DNA of 64,000 nucleotides from Gammaproteobacteria bacterium (GCA_002730035.1 PBYU01000021.1:52597-116596), one strand, 5' to 3'. Positions 51,486-61,093 are shown, numbered from the stretch's first letter. A program made the numbers and translations. Notes: generated by a model not told the origin, from the sequence alone.

Positions 51486-51742
51486 GTCCTGATTTTCCTG
51501 GTTGCTACTAGTCGTACTACAGTTTTTCGGCACATTTCGCTGATGGCTTAGCGTTGGAAATACCCAGAGAATCACAGAGTTAGAGCTTCTCAGCCGCTAT
51601 TGCCCTATTGACTGAGTTGGCGCGGACCTATCGTACGAGTTTTCTGGAGTTGGCGATTCTTTTGGGGTATAAGGCAGCAATACCCGTTGAGGCAGTCGAA
51701 ATTGCAGACTTATTTGCCTGGAGCATTGTTTTTCACCCTCTG

Positions 51743-52237
51743 ATGAAAATCCTCTACCTTCTGCGCCACGCCAAATCGAGTTGGGATGATCCAGAGCTGA
51801 AAGATTTTGAACGGCCCCTTGCCAGCCGGGGTATCGATGATGTGCCGGTGATGGCAGCACGCTTTCAGGGCCGGGGCGGGCAGCTAGCGTGTATCATTTG
51901 CAGCCCGGCGAACCGTGCCAAGTCCACGGCCAGGCTATTCGCTAAAAATATTGAGTTTGATGTAGATGACATTATCAGCAATCCAGAGTTGTACTTCGCC
52001 GGTACACCGATGTTCCTGAAGGCAGCCAGTCATGTCGATGAAACCTGTGATTCGGCCATGCTGGTCGGCCACAATCCCGCCATCACCGAGTTTGCCAATG
52101 CAATGGCGAATTGCGATATTGATAACATTCCCACTTGTGGACTGGTTGAGATGAGACTACCCATTGAGCATTGGAACGATATTGATACCGGCACGGCGGA
52201 TCTGCTGGAATTTGACTATCCGAAGAAATCAACATGA
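51743..52237 (+). CDS. sixA: SixA-like phosphohistidine phosphatase
   Basis: From ATG 51743 the 164-residue protein begins MKILYLLRHAKSSWDDP, the RHG-motif of the histidine phosphatase (SixA) branch, with the phospho-acceptor His in LRHAKS. AMLVGHNPAITEFAN supplies the second catalytic His. Similar proteins remove phosphate from histidine-phosphorylated phosphotransfer domains. The ribosome site is weak, and the long open frame upstream is probably non-coding. Its TGA overlaps the ATG of the cytochrome c gene (ATGA). Confidence 0.86.
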   Translation: MKILYLLRHAKSSWDDPELKDFERPLASRGIDDVPVMAARFQGRGGQLACIICSPANRAKSTARLFAKNIEFDVDDIISNPELYFAGTPMFLKAASHVDETCDSAMLVGHNPAITEFANAMANCDIDNIPTCGLVEMRLPIEHWNDIDTGTADLLEFDYPKKST

Positions 52238-52716
52238 AAAGCACACTCGTTAGAATTTTTACCTTCCCAGTCATGCTGGCACTGCCGGTGTTGTTGTTAA
52301 CTGCCTGTTCTGATTCGGGACCGGTGTCGGTTCCGCAGGCTGAGCAAACTGGAACTGCTTCCACATCGAGATGGTATAGCAATGAACAGCTGGCTACCGG
52401 CACCGAGGTATTTGCCCGTAACTGTGCGGCGTGCCATGGCGAAAATGCCCAGGGCACGGTGGGCGATTGGCGGCAGCGCCTGGAAGATGGCTCCCTGCCG
52501 CCACCACCACTGAATGGGACCGCTCACGCCTGGCACCATCCAAACCCAGTATTGTTGCAGGTAATCAATAATGGAGGTGCGGCTTTCGGTGGCAAGATGC
52601 CGGCATTCGCCGAAGTCTTGGATGAGTCCGAGAAACTGGCAGCAATCGCCTATTTTCAGAATTTCTGGAGTGATGAAATCTATGCGCAATGGACGCAGAT
52701 GGGTGGCCCCAATTAG
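52234..52716 (+). CDS. cytochrome c lipoprotein
   Basis: The 160-residue protein has a lipoprotein signal with Cys in LLLTACSDSG, then a class I cytochrome c domain: heme motif CAACH in VFARNCAACHGENAQG and distal Met in GGKMPAFAE. It is membrane anchored and periplasmic. The ATG overlaps the sixA stop. The ChaN-family gene begins within its last codons, giving a compact sixA-cytochrome c-chaN unit. Confidence 0.9.
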   Translation: MKSTLVRIFTFPVMLALPVLLLTACSDSGPVSVPQAEQTGTASTSRWYSNEQLATGTEVFARNCAACHGENAQGTVGDWRQRLEDGSLPPPPLNGTAHAWHHPNPVLLQVINNGGAAFGGKMPAFAEVLDESEKLAAIAYFQNFWSDEIYAQWTQMGGPN

Positions 52717-53647
52717 AGCTTCATTCTCGCTTCTAACTGTACTGCTGGTCTGTTCGAGCCTTCCTGCTGTCGCGCAGCTTGAGCCAGCCCGGGAGTGGGA
52801 TTCGGCGCTTTATACCGATAATCCGCTGGTCGGCCGGATATGGAGCAGTGCATCAGCTGGTTTTATAGACACCCAACAGCTAATTCAAACCATTGAAGCT
52901 GCCAGCTACCTTTTATTGGGCGAGAAACATGACAATCCCGATCACCATGCTCTACAGCTGCTACTGCTGGAGCACGTAATTGGCCAGGGACGTGCCAACA
53001 GTATCGCCTTCGAAATGATGGATAGCGATGCGCAGGAATTGTTGGACAACATCAGCCAGCAAAAACTGGCGACGCTGAGCGACCTCAAGACTTATCTGGG
53101 ATGGGATGAAGAAGCTTGGGACTGGGAATTTTATGGCCCACTGGTCCAGACGGTTTATGCGGCGGATGTGCCACTGACCGCTGCCAACATCACCAATGCC
53201 ACAATGGGTCGCGTCTACAGTGAGGAGACACCAGCAGCGATAGCACGCGTTTTCGATGCGGACACCATGCAGCAGCTGAACCAGGATATCGATGAGAGTC
53301 ACTGTGGGTTGCTGCCGAAATCCCAGTTTCCCTCCATGGTCAGAGTACAGCAGACCAGGGATTACACGATGGCCAACAGCATGGCTATTCCCGAGACTGG
53401 CAAAACAACCCTATTGATCGCAGGCAACTACCATGTGCGTCACGACCTGGGGGTGCCAAATTATTTGCTGGCCAGAGATGCGCAACTGCAGCGCAGCGAC
53501 ATTCTGGCCCTTTCATTCATGGAAGTGCAGCCAGGGGAGGAAGACCCTTCAGCCTATCTTCAGCAATTCAAATCCCAGCCGGCCTTTGACTATATCTGGT
53601 TTACTCCAGCTATCTCCGACGAAGATTACTGCGCGTCACTTCAATAG
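52682..53647 (+). CDS. exported ChaN-family protein
   Basis: The protein (about 320 residues from ATG 52682) has a signal peptide (to LPAVAQL) and the ChaN/PhuW-type core: ASYLLLGEKHDNPDHHALQLLLLEHVI, IAFEMMDSDAQELLD and LLIAGNYHVRHDLGVPNYLL. E. coli ChaN binds heme, and relatives are linked to iron or heme handling. The coding region overlaps the cytochrome c gene by about 35 bases. ATG 52673 is an alternative start. Heme handling beside a cytochrome gene is consistent but unproven. Confidence 0.84.
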   Translation: MRNGRRWVAPIRASFSLLTVLLVCSSLPAVAQLEPAREWDSALYTDNPLVGRIWSSASAGFIDTQQLIQTIEAASYLLLGEKHDNPDHHALQLLLLEHVIGQGRANSIAFEMMDSDAQELLDNISQQKLATLSDLKTYLGWDEEAWDWEFYGPLVQTVYAADVPLTAANITNATMGRVYSEETPAAIARVFDADTMQQLNQDIDESHCGLLPKSQFPSMVRVQQTRDYTMANSMAIPETGKTTLLIAGNYHVRHDLGVPNYLLARDAQLQRSDILALSFMEVQPGEEDPSAYLQQFKSQPAFDYIWFTPAISDEDYCASLQ

Positions 53648-53730
53648 TTGGCGGTAGCCAGCATTATCCAATGCTTGAATAAAGCCTGGATTCCAGAGAA
53701 ACTTGCAACACACAAGTGAATTGCACCCCG

Positions 53731-54525
53731 ATGAGACCGAATCTACAAAACAAGCTGGCCAGCGGCCTGCTGATACTACTGCTGACCGCTCCTGCTCTGG
53801 CGCAGGTTTATCCCCAGATATCCGGCAACCAGGACCCGATCTATGACCTCGGTTATGACGAAGCCGGTGAGTTCAATTTCGTGCGAGTCCAGTTTGATAC
53901 TTATTACGGTCGGGGCTTTGGCTACGGTCCCTGGTCGATAGACTTTCCCGATGCTGATATGAATTTTCTGCGCGGTGTGTCCCGTCTCACTAACATACGT
54001 GTGATGAGCGATCCTATCGTGCTGCGCTTCGATGATGATGCGATCTTCGATTATCCTTTCCTCTACATGCTCGAAGTAGGTCAGGGAGGTGGTCTTATTC
54101 TGAGCCTGGAAGAAATCGAAAATTTGCGAGAATACCTTCTAAGGGGTGGTTTTCTATTGATCGATGATTTCTGGGGGCAACAGCAATACAACAATTTTCT
54201 TGCAGCCTTCAGCCAGGTTTTTCCGGACCGGGAAATCATCGAGCTGAAACCCGATCATGAAGTCTTTCATGTGTATTACGATATTGATGGACCGCAGCTC
54301 ATTCCCGCGCTGTATCGTAGCGATGAATATGGCGAACAGGGAATCGACTACGCCAGCAACCATGCCATACTGGACGACGCTGGCCGGGTGATGGTACTGA
54401 TTAACTGGAATTCAGACATGGGCGATGGCTGGGAGCATACCTACCATCCCGCCTACCCGACTCGCTATGCGAATTCAGCCTACCGTCTTGGAATCAACTA
54501 CCTGATGTATTCCATGACGCACTAG
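53731..54525 (+). CDS. exported DUF4159 protein
   Basis: From ATG 53731 the 264-residue protein has a signal peptide (to LAQVYP) and a DUF4159 domain: FNFVRVQFDT, SIDFPDADMNFLRGVSRLTNIRV, FLYMLEVGQGGGLILSLEEIENLREYLLRGGFLLIDDFWG, and the C-terminal SAYRLGINYLMYSMTH. The family is typically periplasmic and has no settled function. The TAG stop begins a heptad repeat with TAG in all three frames. The secreted VOC gene follows by 45 bases. Confidence 0.87.
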   Translation: MRPNLQNKLASGLLILLLTAPALAQVYPQISGNQDPIYDLGYDEAGEFNFVRVQFDTYYGRGFGYGPWSIDFPDADMNFLRGVSRLTNIRVMSDPIVLRFDDDAIFDYPFLYMLEVGQGGGLILSLEEIENLREYLLRGGFLLIDDFWGQQQYNNFLAAFSQVFPDREIIELKPDHEVFHVYYDIDGPQLIPALYRSDEYGEQGIDYASNHAILDDAGRVMVLINWNSDMGDGWEHTYHPAYPTRYANSAYRLGINYLMYSMTH

Positions 54526-54550
54526 AGACTAGAGACTAGAGACTAGAAAA
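54523..54550 (+). repeat. TAGAGAC heptad repeat, stops in all frames
   Basis: TAG triplets begin at 54523, 54530, 54537 and 54544; the seven-base period places a stop in each reading frame. The first is the stop of the DUF4159 gene. The 19-base string AGACTAGAGACTAGAAAAA is shared with the end of the quinoprotein gene near 25150 on the opposite strand. Confidence 0.7.
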
Positions 54551-54570
54551 AAACAAAACAGGGGCCACCC

Positions 54571-55353
54571 ATGAAAAACTTTACCATTCTTCTTCTTCTT
54601 TTTACTGTGCTGTTTGCTTCTCGCAGTTTTGGCACACCTTATGATCACATTCACTTGACTGCGACTAATGCACTCGACGCGGTGAACTGGTATGTCAAGC
54701 ATTTCGGGGGTGAGGCCGGACGTTTCAATCGTGGGGGTGGTGATGAGGTATACCCCGTCGATCGAGTCTTTTATGACGATATCTCGGTGATATTTTTCGA
54801 ACGCGAACCCACCGGTGGTTCTGTAGGTACCGGTGTGGATCATTTTGGTTTCTCAATGAGCAACGTTGAGGAGGTTGTTGCCGGCGTCGTGGCAGATGGA
54901 GGAACGCAGCTGGGAGATTTTGTCGAATTCAGTGGCATGCAAATCGCCTTCGTTGAAGATCCCTGGGGCACCAAGATCGAGCTCATCAACGACCCATACC
55001 TCAGAGGCATGCACCATCTGCATCTGTCATCGCCGGACCCGGAAGGGACGCTGGCGTGGTATGCAGAAAACTTTGGCGGGGAGAGTGACTCCTTTGCTGG
55101 TGTGCTTCCGGGTCTAGACTATGGAAACATCTGGTTGTTGGTGGCCAGGACTACTGAAACTCCTGCTCCCACCCTGGGTCGTAGTATGGATCATCTGGGT
55201 TGGAGATTTCCGGACCTGACTGCCGCTGCAGAACAGCTGAAGTCGAATGGCGTAGTGTTTTCGATGGATCCCAGACCGTTCCGGGGTATTCGAATTTCCT
55301 TCGTCGAAGGACCCGACGGTGTGCGCATCGAAGTGGTGGAAGTGGCTGACTGA
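54571..55353 (+). CDS. exported two-domain VOC protein
   Basis: The 260-residue protein has a signal peptide (to FASRSFGTP) and two tandem VOC modules: PYDHIHLTATNALDAVNWYVKHFGGEAG...IAFVEDPWGTKIEL and MHHLHLSSPDPEGTLAWYAENFGGES...IRISFVEGPDGVRIEVVE. The His and Glu residues that bind metal in VOC enzymes are present in each module. An exported double VOC is unusual, since most family members are cytoplasmic. The substrate is unknown. Confidence 0.85.
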   Translation: MKNFTILLLLFTVLFASRSFGTPYDHIHLTATNALDAVNWYVKHFGGEAGRFNRGGGDEVYPVDRVFYDDISVIFFEREPTGGSVGTGVDHFGFSMSNVEEVVAGVVADGGTQLGDFVEFSGMQIAFVEDPWGTKIELINDPYLRGMHHLHLSSPDPEGTLAWYAENFGGESDSFAGVLPGLDYGNIWLLVARTTETPAPTLGRSMDHLGWRFPDLTAAAEQLKSNGVVFSMDPRPFRGIRISFVEGPDGVRIEVVEVAD

Positions 55354-55354
55354 T

Positions 55355-58027
55355 TTATCGAAGTGACGGATCCGCTTTTTCCACATCGACATGGAGATTC
55401 TTCAGCTGTTGCTTCAGAGTAGCGGCATCGATTGACTCGTTGCGAAACAAACCTACCAATGCGGCATGGCAGATGTAGTCGGGGCTGATCTCGAAATAGT
55501 CGCGCAAATCTGCTCGTGACTCGCTCAAGCCATAGCCATCAGTTCCAAGTGGCGTAAAGTTTTCCGGCATCCAGCTGGCGATGCTATTGGGCAATGCCTT
55601 CATGTAATCTGACACTGCCACAGTCACACCGCTGGTCTTGGAGAACAGCTGCTTAATGAAGGGAACGCGAGCTTTCTTGAACGGGTGCAGCCGATTGTCC
55701 CGTTCGCATTGTTCCGCTTCACGATACAATTCGTTATAGCTGGTGACACTCCAGATCGACACGCCGTATCCCAGCGCTTCCAGCTTTTCCTTCGCACTCA
55801 AAACCTGCAGCATGATGGAACCGCTGCCGAGCAGATGGACCTGGGACTCCTGTTCGGACTCAGTGGAATAGAAAAGATAAGCCCCGGCGAGTATGCCATC
55901 CTGGACAGACTTCTTCTTCGGTAGTGATGGCATTACGTAGTTTTCATTGTAGGCCGTGATGTAATAGAAAATATTCTCCTGTTCCTCGTACATGCGGCGA
56001 ATACCTTCCCGGACAATCACCACCAATTCGTAGGCAAAGGCAGGATCATAACTCTTCAGGTTGGGGTAGGTATTGGCGACCACCTGCGAGTGCCCATCCT
56101 GGTGTTGAATGCCTTCGCCATTCAGTGTGGTTCTACCGGCGGTACCTCCAAGCAGGAATCCGCGGCACAGGCTGTCTCCGCAGGTCCAGATCATGTCACC
56201 AACCCGTTGGAAGCCGAACATGGAATAGAAGAAGTAAAACGGAATCATCGGCAGGCCGTGAATGGAATAGGCAGTACCGGCGGCCAGGAAGGAAGCCAGG
56301 GCGCCAGTCTCGCAGATTCCTTCCTGCAGAATCTGACCATCTTCGGCTTCCCGATAAGCCACCAGCGTGCCGGCATCCACCGGCGTATAGTGCTGCCCCT
56401 GTAAGGAAAATATCCCGGCAATCTTGAACAAGGCTTCCAGACCGAAAGTGCGCGCCTCATCCGGCACGATGGGAACGATGTACTTGTTCAATGATTTGTC
56501 CCGCAGCAGGACCGAAAGGATGCGTACCAGCGACATGGTGCTGGACTGAGGGCGCGTACTGGATGGATTGATTAACGAGTCGAAGCTGGTAAGCGGCGGA
56601 GGTGCAAGTTTGGCGCATTGACTCTGCCGGGCCGGAATCTGCCCTCCAAGCGACTTACGCCTGGCTTTGAGATACTGGATTTCCTCACTGGATTCGATCG
56701 GTTTGTAAAATTCGGCATTCTTGATGGCCTCATCAGATAGTGGAATGCCAAAATTCTTGGCGATGGCGAGGCGCTGTTTGCCATCCAGATTCTTCTTCTG
56801 GTGTACGGTGTTGCTGCCTTCGGAACCGATAATGCCATCACCCTTCACCGTCTTGACCAGGATCACTGTTGGCTTGCCATTACCGGTAATGGCCTTCTGG
56901 TATGCCGCGAAGATTTTCGCCACATCCTGCCCGCCACGCTTGATCTGCTTGACCTCATCGTCGCTCAGGGCGTTCATCATCTGTTCTAGTTCGGCGTTGC
57001 CATCGACCCAGTGCTCGCGCTGCCTGTCTCCGGGCAATACCGAGTAGCGTTGGTAGTCACCATCGACACATTCTTCCATGCGCCTGCGCAAGGTGCCGTT
57101 GACGTCCCGCGCCAGCAGCTTGTCCCAGCCGCCACCCCAGATCACCTTGATGACGTTCCAGCCAGAGCCTGTGAAGGAGGCTTCCAGTTCCTGGATAATC
57201 TTGCTATTGCCCCGCACCGGTCCGTCCAGCCGTTGCAGGTTGCAATTCACCACTAGAATCAAGTTATCAAGTTTCTCTCGTGCCGCGATGTTGATGCTTC
57301 CCAGCACCTCTGGCTCATCGGTTTCACCATCGCCGATGTAGCACCACACTTTGCCACCCAGTTTGGGTTTTAAACCGCGGTTCTCCAGGTACTTGGCGAA
57401 GTGCGCCTGGTAGATCGCAGTTGGGGTCGACAGGCCCATCGATGCATTGGCAACCTGCCAGTATTCGGGCATTGAGCGTGGGTGAGGGTAGGAGGTGAGA
57501 CCGCCTGCTGGCTGCAATTCGCGGCGGTAATTCTCCAGCAGTTGCTTCTCCAATACACCCTCGAGCCAGGATCGAGCGTACACACCGGGGGAGGTATGGG
57601 GTTGCGGGATTACCAGGTCTCCGCCGTAGGCGTCGGAACGCTTGCGAAAGAAATGATTAAAGCCGACTTCCATCATGGTGGCTGCCGAGGCATAGGTGGC
57701 AATGTGTCCACCGACACCGGAGCCCGAATCCTGTCCCCGTAACACCATGGCCATGGCATTCCAACGCAGGATATTCTCGACGCGGTGTTCGACTTCCTCA
57801 TCGCCGGGATAGGCAGGTTGGTCTGTTAGAGAGATGGTGTTCAGATAGGGAGTATTAACTGCGACATCGCTGCCACCAATGCTGTTCTCGCTGCGCCAGT
57901 GAGAGAGACTACGGAGAATCTGCTGCACCCCACCGGCGCCGTAATTCTCGTAGATGTCTGCGATGGCTTCGAGCCATTCTTTCTTGTCTTCACTAATCCC
58001 AGCGTCTGTGGGCGGCTTGCTGTTCAT
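55355..58027 (-). CDS. aceE: pyruvate dehydrogenase E1 component, homodimeric type
   Basis: The 890-residue protein matches the alpha2-type E1 of pyruvate dehydrogenase: NTPYLNTISLTDQPAYPGDEEVE near the N-terminus, the ThDP motif CYIGDGETDEPEVLGSI with NCNLQRLDGPVRGN (GDG...NCN), and a C-terminal transketolase domain ending LPNSIASWMPENFTPLGTDGYGLSESRADLRDYFE. It decarboxylates pyruvate and reductively acetylates the lipoyl E2. No aceF or lpd gene lies next to it on either side, so the complex genes are split in this genome. It is convergent with the VOC gene, two bases apart. Confidence 0.96.
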   Translation of the reverse strand: MNSKPPTDAGISEDKKEWLEAIADIYENYGAGGVQQILRSLSHWRSENSIGGSDVAVNTPYLNTISLTDQPAYPGDEEVEHRVENILRWNAMAMVLRGQDSGSGVGGHIATYASAATMMEVGFNHFFRKRSDAYGGDLVIPQPHTSPGVYARSWLEGVLEKQLLENYRRELQPAGGLTSYPHPRSMPEYWQVANASMGLSTPTAIYQAHFAKYLENRGLKPKLGGKVWCYIGDGETDEPEVLGSINIAAREKLDNLILVVNCNLQRLDGPVRGNSKIIQELEASFTGSGWNVIKVIWGGGWDKLLARDVNGTLRRRMEECVDGDYQRYSVLPGDRQREHWVDGNAELEQMMNALSDDEVKQIKRGGQDVAKIFAAYQKAITGNGKPTVILVKTVKGDGIIGSEGSNTVHQKKNLDGKQRLAIAKNFGIPLSDEAIKNAEFYKPIESSEEIQYLKARRKSLGGQIPARQSQCAKLAPPPLTSFDSLINPSSTRPQSSTMSLVRILSVLLRDKSLNKYIVPIVPDEARTFGLEALFKIAGIFSLQGQHYTPVDAGTLVAYREAEDGQILQEGICETGALASFLAAGTAYSIHGLPMIPFYFFYSMFGFQRVGDMIWTCGDSLCRGFLLGGTAGRTTLNGEGIQHQDGHSQVVANTYPNLKSYDPAFAYELVVIVREGIRRMYEEQENIFYYITAYNENYVMPSLPKKKSVQDGILAGAYLFYSTESEQESQVHLLGSGSIMLQVLSAKEKLEALGYGVSIWSVTSYNELYREAEQCERDNRLHPFKKARVPFIKQLFSKTSGVTVAVSDYMKALPNSIASWMPENFTPLGTDGYGLSESRADLRDYFEISPDYICHAALVGLFRNESIDAATLKQQLKNLHVDVEKADPSLR

Positions 58028-58308
58028 GCTACCGAGTCTAAAGCGGTCCAGCCATCGAAGCTAGTTTATGGACTCGCTAAAAGGCAGCAAGTTTCCTCCT
58101 GCTCGGTTCTGAGTGTCAGGGCTGGATTGGTGTCAGTGCAACGACGAGAGTGGCTAACTACTTGTACAGAGGATCCTTAGATGCGTAATCTGGCAAAGTG
58201 TTACTCAGATATCGCTGACCACCAGAGTTCAGGCAGTGGCTTTGGAAGATCGTAAGTGAGGAATTGGTGCTGCTACTGCAACCGGGAAGTCCACCCCATT
58301 GTCCCCGG

Positions 58309-58869
58309 TTACTCCGTGTGAAACGGCTTTTGGCTGAATTCCTGTCCATTGGCCAGATAATCCAGAATCAACGCTGCATCGTGTTCCACACAGCTCGCGC
58401 TATTGCGGTACATGTACTCGGCAGCCAGGTGCTGGATATGCCCTGCCATGGCAATCGTGTCTTTGAATGTCTGTATCTCCCTCGGTGGCAGACCGCGATC
58501 GAGATAGAAATCGGTTAACAGGTGTAGCTGTTTCTGGCTCAGGTTGTCGGCGAGGATTCTGGCGATTCCGGGCTGGAATTTTTCCCAGGCATACACATCG
58601 ACGTAGCAGGCTGCAATAGAGTTCTTGATTTGCTCGGGCAGGGTGATTTCGGCCGACATACTGACGATGCTGGCATAGGTTCGCAAGATGTCGCGAGTCT
58701 GTCGCAGGGCCAGCGACTCGAAGTGTTTGCCCATGTTGGTAACCTGCAGCAATCGGTTCGCATCACGAATAGCATCAGCGTTTGCGTAGCTGGAAACGAG
58801 TAACAGACTCGCGATCAGGCAGAAGCTGGCGGATCTAAGAGGATTGCTAATCTTCACAGGTGATTTCAC
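58309..58869 (-). CDS. exported DUF2059-like protein
   Basis: The 186-residue protein starts at GTG 58869 and has a signal peptide (to YANADA). The mature part is helical: RDANRLLQVTNMGKHFESLALRQTRDILRTYASI, then IKNSIAACYVDVYAWEKFQPGIARILADNLSQKQLHLLTDFYLDRG, which resembles the DUF2059 domain. The function is unknown. It precedes aceE by 281 bases on the same strand; that gap contains no recognisable gene. Confidence 0.72.
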   Translation of the reverse strand: MKSPVKISNPLRSASFCLIASLLLVSSYANADAIRDANRLLQVTNMGKHFESLALRQTRDILRTYASIVSMSAEITLPEQIKNSIAACYVDVYAWEKFQPGIARILADNLSQKQLHLLTDFYLDRGLPPREIQTFKDTIAMAGHIQHLAAEYMYRNSASCVEHDAALILDYLANGQEFSQKPFHTE

Positions 58870-59059
58870 AGTCCATGGAAACTGGTGCCGCTATTCTACT
58901 CTAAGATTAGGCACAGGCTCCGTTTTTCTCCTTCTGGGATTGTTTTATTCACTGCCTTGCCAGAAAAATGGGGTCTGCTCCTATTCCTTAGTGACCAATA
59001 TCTGCAGCAGATCAATTGACTGCCGAAATAGACAATGACAACATGCTGGCACAAATCAA

Positions 59060-59518
59060 ATGAGGAGTGAGCGGAGAGTGCATTCTCCCAAACGAATTCT
59101 GTTTCTGGATCTGGTTCTTTCGATCTTTCGTCTCAACGGCCTGTTGATTGCCGAGGGCGACGACATGACGGAAAAGCTCGGGCTAACCCATGCCCGCTGG
59201 AAAGTAATAGGTGCCATTGCCCTGTCAAATGCCGGTCTCACCGTGCCTGGTGTTGCCAGAGTGCTGGGTCAGTCGCGCCAGGCAGTACAACGCATAACTG
59301 ATGTTATGGTGGAAGACGGTCTGCTGACTTACCAGGATAATCCCAGACACAAGCGCTCGGTGCTGGTTACCCTCTCAGAGGAAGGTAACCACGTCTACAA
59401 CAAGCTGCGGGAAGTGCAGGATCCCTGGGCGATCGAAAACACCGAGGATATTCCTTTCGAAGAACTGGATAAGGCTTTGCGTCTGATCCGTCGGCTCATC
59501 AATAAATTCGATAGGTGA
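59060..59518 (+). CDS. MarR-family transcriptional regulator
   Basis: The 152-residue protein has a winged-helix MarR core: ALSNAGLTVPGVARVLGQSRQAVQRITDVMVEDGLLTYQDNPRHKRSVLVTLSEEG, with flanking dimerisation helices. Wing residues RHKRS fit DNA contact. It directly precedes nnr (the stop and the next start are within ten bases), so it may be cotranscribed with the housekeeping cluster or act on it. The effector is unknown. Confidence 0.88.
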   Translation: MRSERRVHSPKRILFLDLVLSIFRLNGLLIAEGDDMTEKLGLTHARWKVIGAIALSNAGLTVPGVARVLGQSRQAVQRITDVMVEDGLLTYQDNPRHKRSVLVTLSEEGNHVYNKLREVQDPWAIENTEDIPFEELDKALRLIRRLINKFDR

Positions 59519-59527
59519 TTGAATATC

Positions 59528-61093
59528 GTGACTGATTTCACTTCAAGACTGCCACGCAATTTATATCGAGCTGACGACGTACGGCAGCTGGACCGTATTG
59601 CCATCGACGAGCTCGGCGTAGCCGGATTTAAATTGATGCAGACAGCCGGCGCCGCTGCCTTCAATGCGTTGTTGGAACAATGGCCTCAGGCGAAATTCTT
59701 ACAGGTGTATGCAGGCAGCGGCAACAATGGCGGCGATGGCTACATCTTGGCAGGACTCGCCAGAGAGATTGGCCTGAGCGTGGAAGTAATTCAGCTAGGT
59801 GATAGCGCAGAGTTGCGCGGTGATGCAAAGCAAGCCATGGATTGGGCGCAACAGCGGCAGGTGGCGATGCTCGGCTGGGCAGATTTTCAGCAGCGGGAAG
59901 AACTGGACCATGCTCATACCGTAATAGTCGATGCACTGTTGGGTACCGGATTGGATCGAGATGTGACAGGCGATTTCCAGCAGGCGATCGACGCAATTAA
60001 CGCCGCGGATTGTCCAGTGCTGGCGATCGACATCCCCTCGGGACTGAACGCCGACACGGGTAACGCCATGGGCAGCACAATCGTGGCCGATGTCACAGTG
60101 ACCTTCATCGGGTTGAAGAGGGGGTTACTGTCAGGCCAGGGCAGGGACTTTGCAGGAACCATTGTGTTCAATAACCTGGATGTTCCCGATCGGGTGTATA
60201 GCAGTGACGCTTCACCACAGCCAATGGCGCGGCGAATCGATATCAACTCTGCTTCTAAGTGCCTGATACCCCGTGCTCAGTCTTCTCATAAGGGCAATCA
60301 TGGCCATGTCCTGATAATAGGTGGCGACCATGGCTATGGCGGCGCGGCGCTGCTGGCGGCAGAAGCTGCCCAGCGCAGTGGTGCCGGTCTGGTCAGCGTA
60401 CTTACCCGTTCGGCACATCGACCGGCGTTGCTGGCGCGCCGACCAGAGATCATGGTGTCGGGCACAGAAGACGAGCATGCAGGCGTTGATGAGTTAGTGG
60501 CCAAGGCGGACGTGATCGTAATTGGTCCCGGGCTGGGTTGCAGCCAGTGGTCTCGTGACTTATTGCAGCTTGCCCTGAGTGCTCAAGTCGCGGCGAACAA
60601 ACCATTGGTGGTGGACGCAGACGGTCTAAACCTGTTGTCTGAACGGGTTGACAGCGGTGCGCCGCTCAGGAGAGACAACTGGATATTGACTCCCCACCCC
60701 GGCGAAGCTGCCAGTCTGCTGGGCAGCTCGGTGGCCGATATTCAGCAGGACAGATTTGCTGCGGTCGTAGAGCTCTATAATCGTTGGGGAGGATGTTGCC
60801 TGCTTAAGGGAAGTGGCAGTCTGATCTATGCCGGCAGCGGAGACAGTGCCGGGCCAATCTATTTGTGTACTGAAGGCAATGCCGGTATGGCAACTGGCGG
60901 TATGGGAGACGTGCTATCGGGGATTACAGCCGCCTTAGTCGCCCAGGGATTGACGCTTGAGCAGAGCCTTTGCTGTGCCGTTTGTATTCACGGCGAGGCA
61001 GCCGATCTCGCCATGGAATCCGGCGGACAACGGGGTATGGTCGCTACCGACCTGTTTCCTTTTATTCGCCAATTGGTCAATCCAACCCTTTAA
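59528..61093 (+). CDS. nnr: bifunctional NAD(P)H-hydrate epimerase/dehydratase
   Basis: The protein of about 521 residues repairs hydrated NAD(P)H. The N-terminal YjeF domain has FLQVYAGSGNNGGDGYILAGLA and PVLAIDIPSGLNADTG; the C-terminal ribokinase-like dehydratase has VLIIGGDHGYGGAALLAAEAAQRSGAGLVSV and the NAGMATGGMGDVLSGITAAL motif with the catalytic Asp. GTG 59528 has AGGTGA upstream; a TTG at 59519 is also open. It heads the conserved nnr-tsaE-amiB-mutL cluster. Confidence 0.94.
   Translation: MTDFTSRLPRNLYRADDVRQLDRIAIDELGVAGFKLMQTAGAAAFNALLEQWPQAKFLQVYAGSGNNGGDGYILAGLAREIGLSVEVIQLGDSAELRGDAKQAMDWAQQRQVAMLGWADFQQREELDHAHTVIVDALLGTGLDRDVTGDFQQAIDAINAADCPVLAIDIPSGLNADTGNAMGSTIVADVTVTFIGLKRGLLSGQGRDFAGTIVFNNLDVPDRVYSSDASPQPMARRIDINSASKCLIPRAQSSHKGNHGHVLIIGGDHGYGGAALLAAEAAQRSGAGLVSVLTRSAHRPALLARRPEIMVSGTEDEHAGVDELVAKADVIVIGPGLGCSQWSRDLLQLALSAQVAANKPLVVDADGLNLLSERVDSGAPLRRDNWILTPHPGEAASLLGSSVADIQQDRFAAVVELYNRWGGCCLLKGSGSLIYAGSGDSAGPIYLCTEGNAGMATGGMGDVLSGITAALVAQGLTLEQSLCCAVCIHGEAADLAMESGGQRGMVATDLFPFIRQLVNPTL

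Noticed and set aside
59519-59527. TTG at 59519 as the nnr start
   Set aside because: GTG 59528 has AGGTGA at a better distance; the TTG has none.
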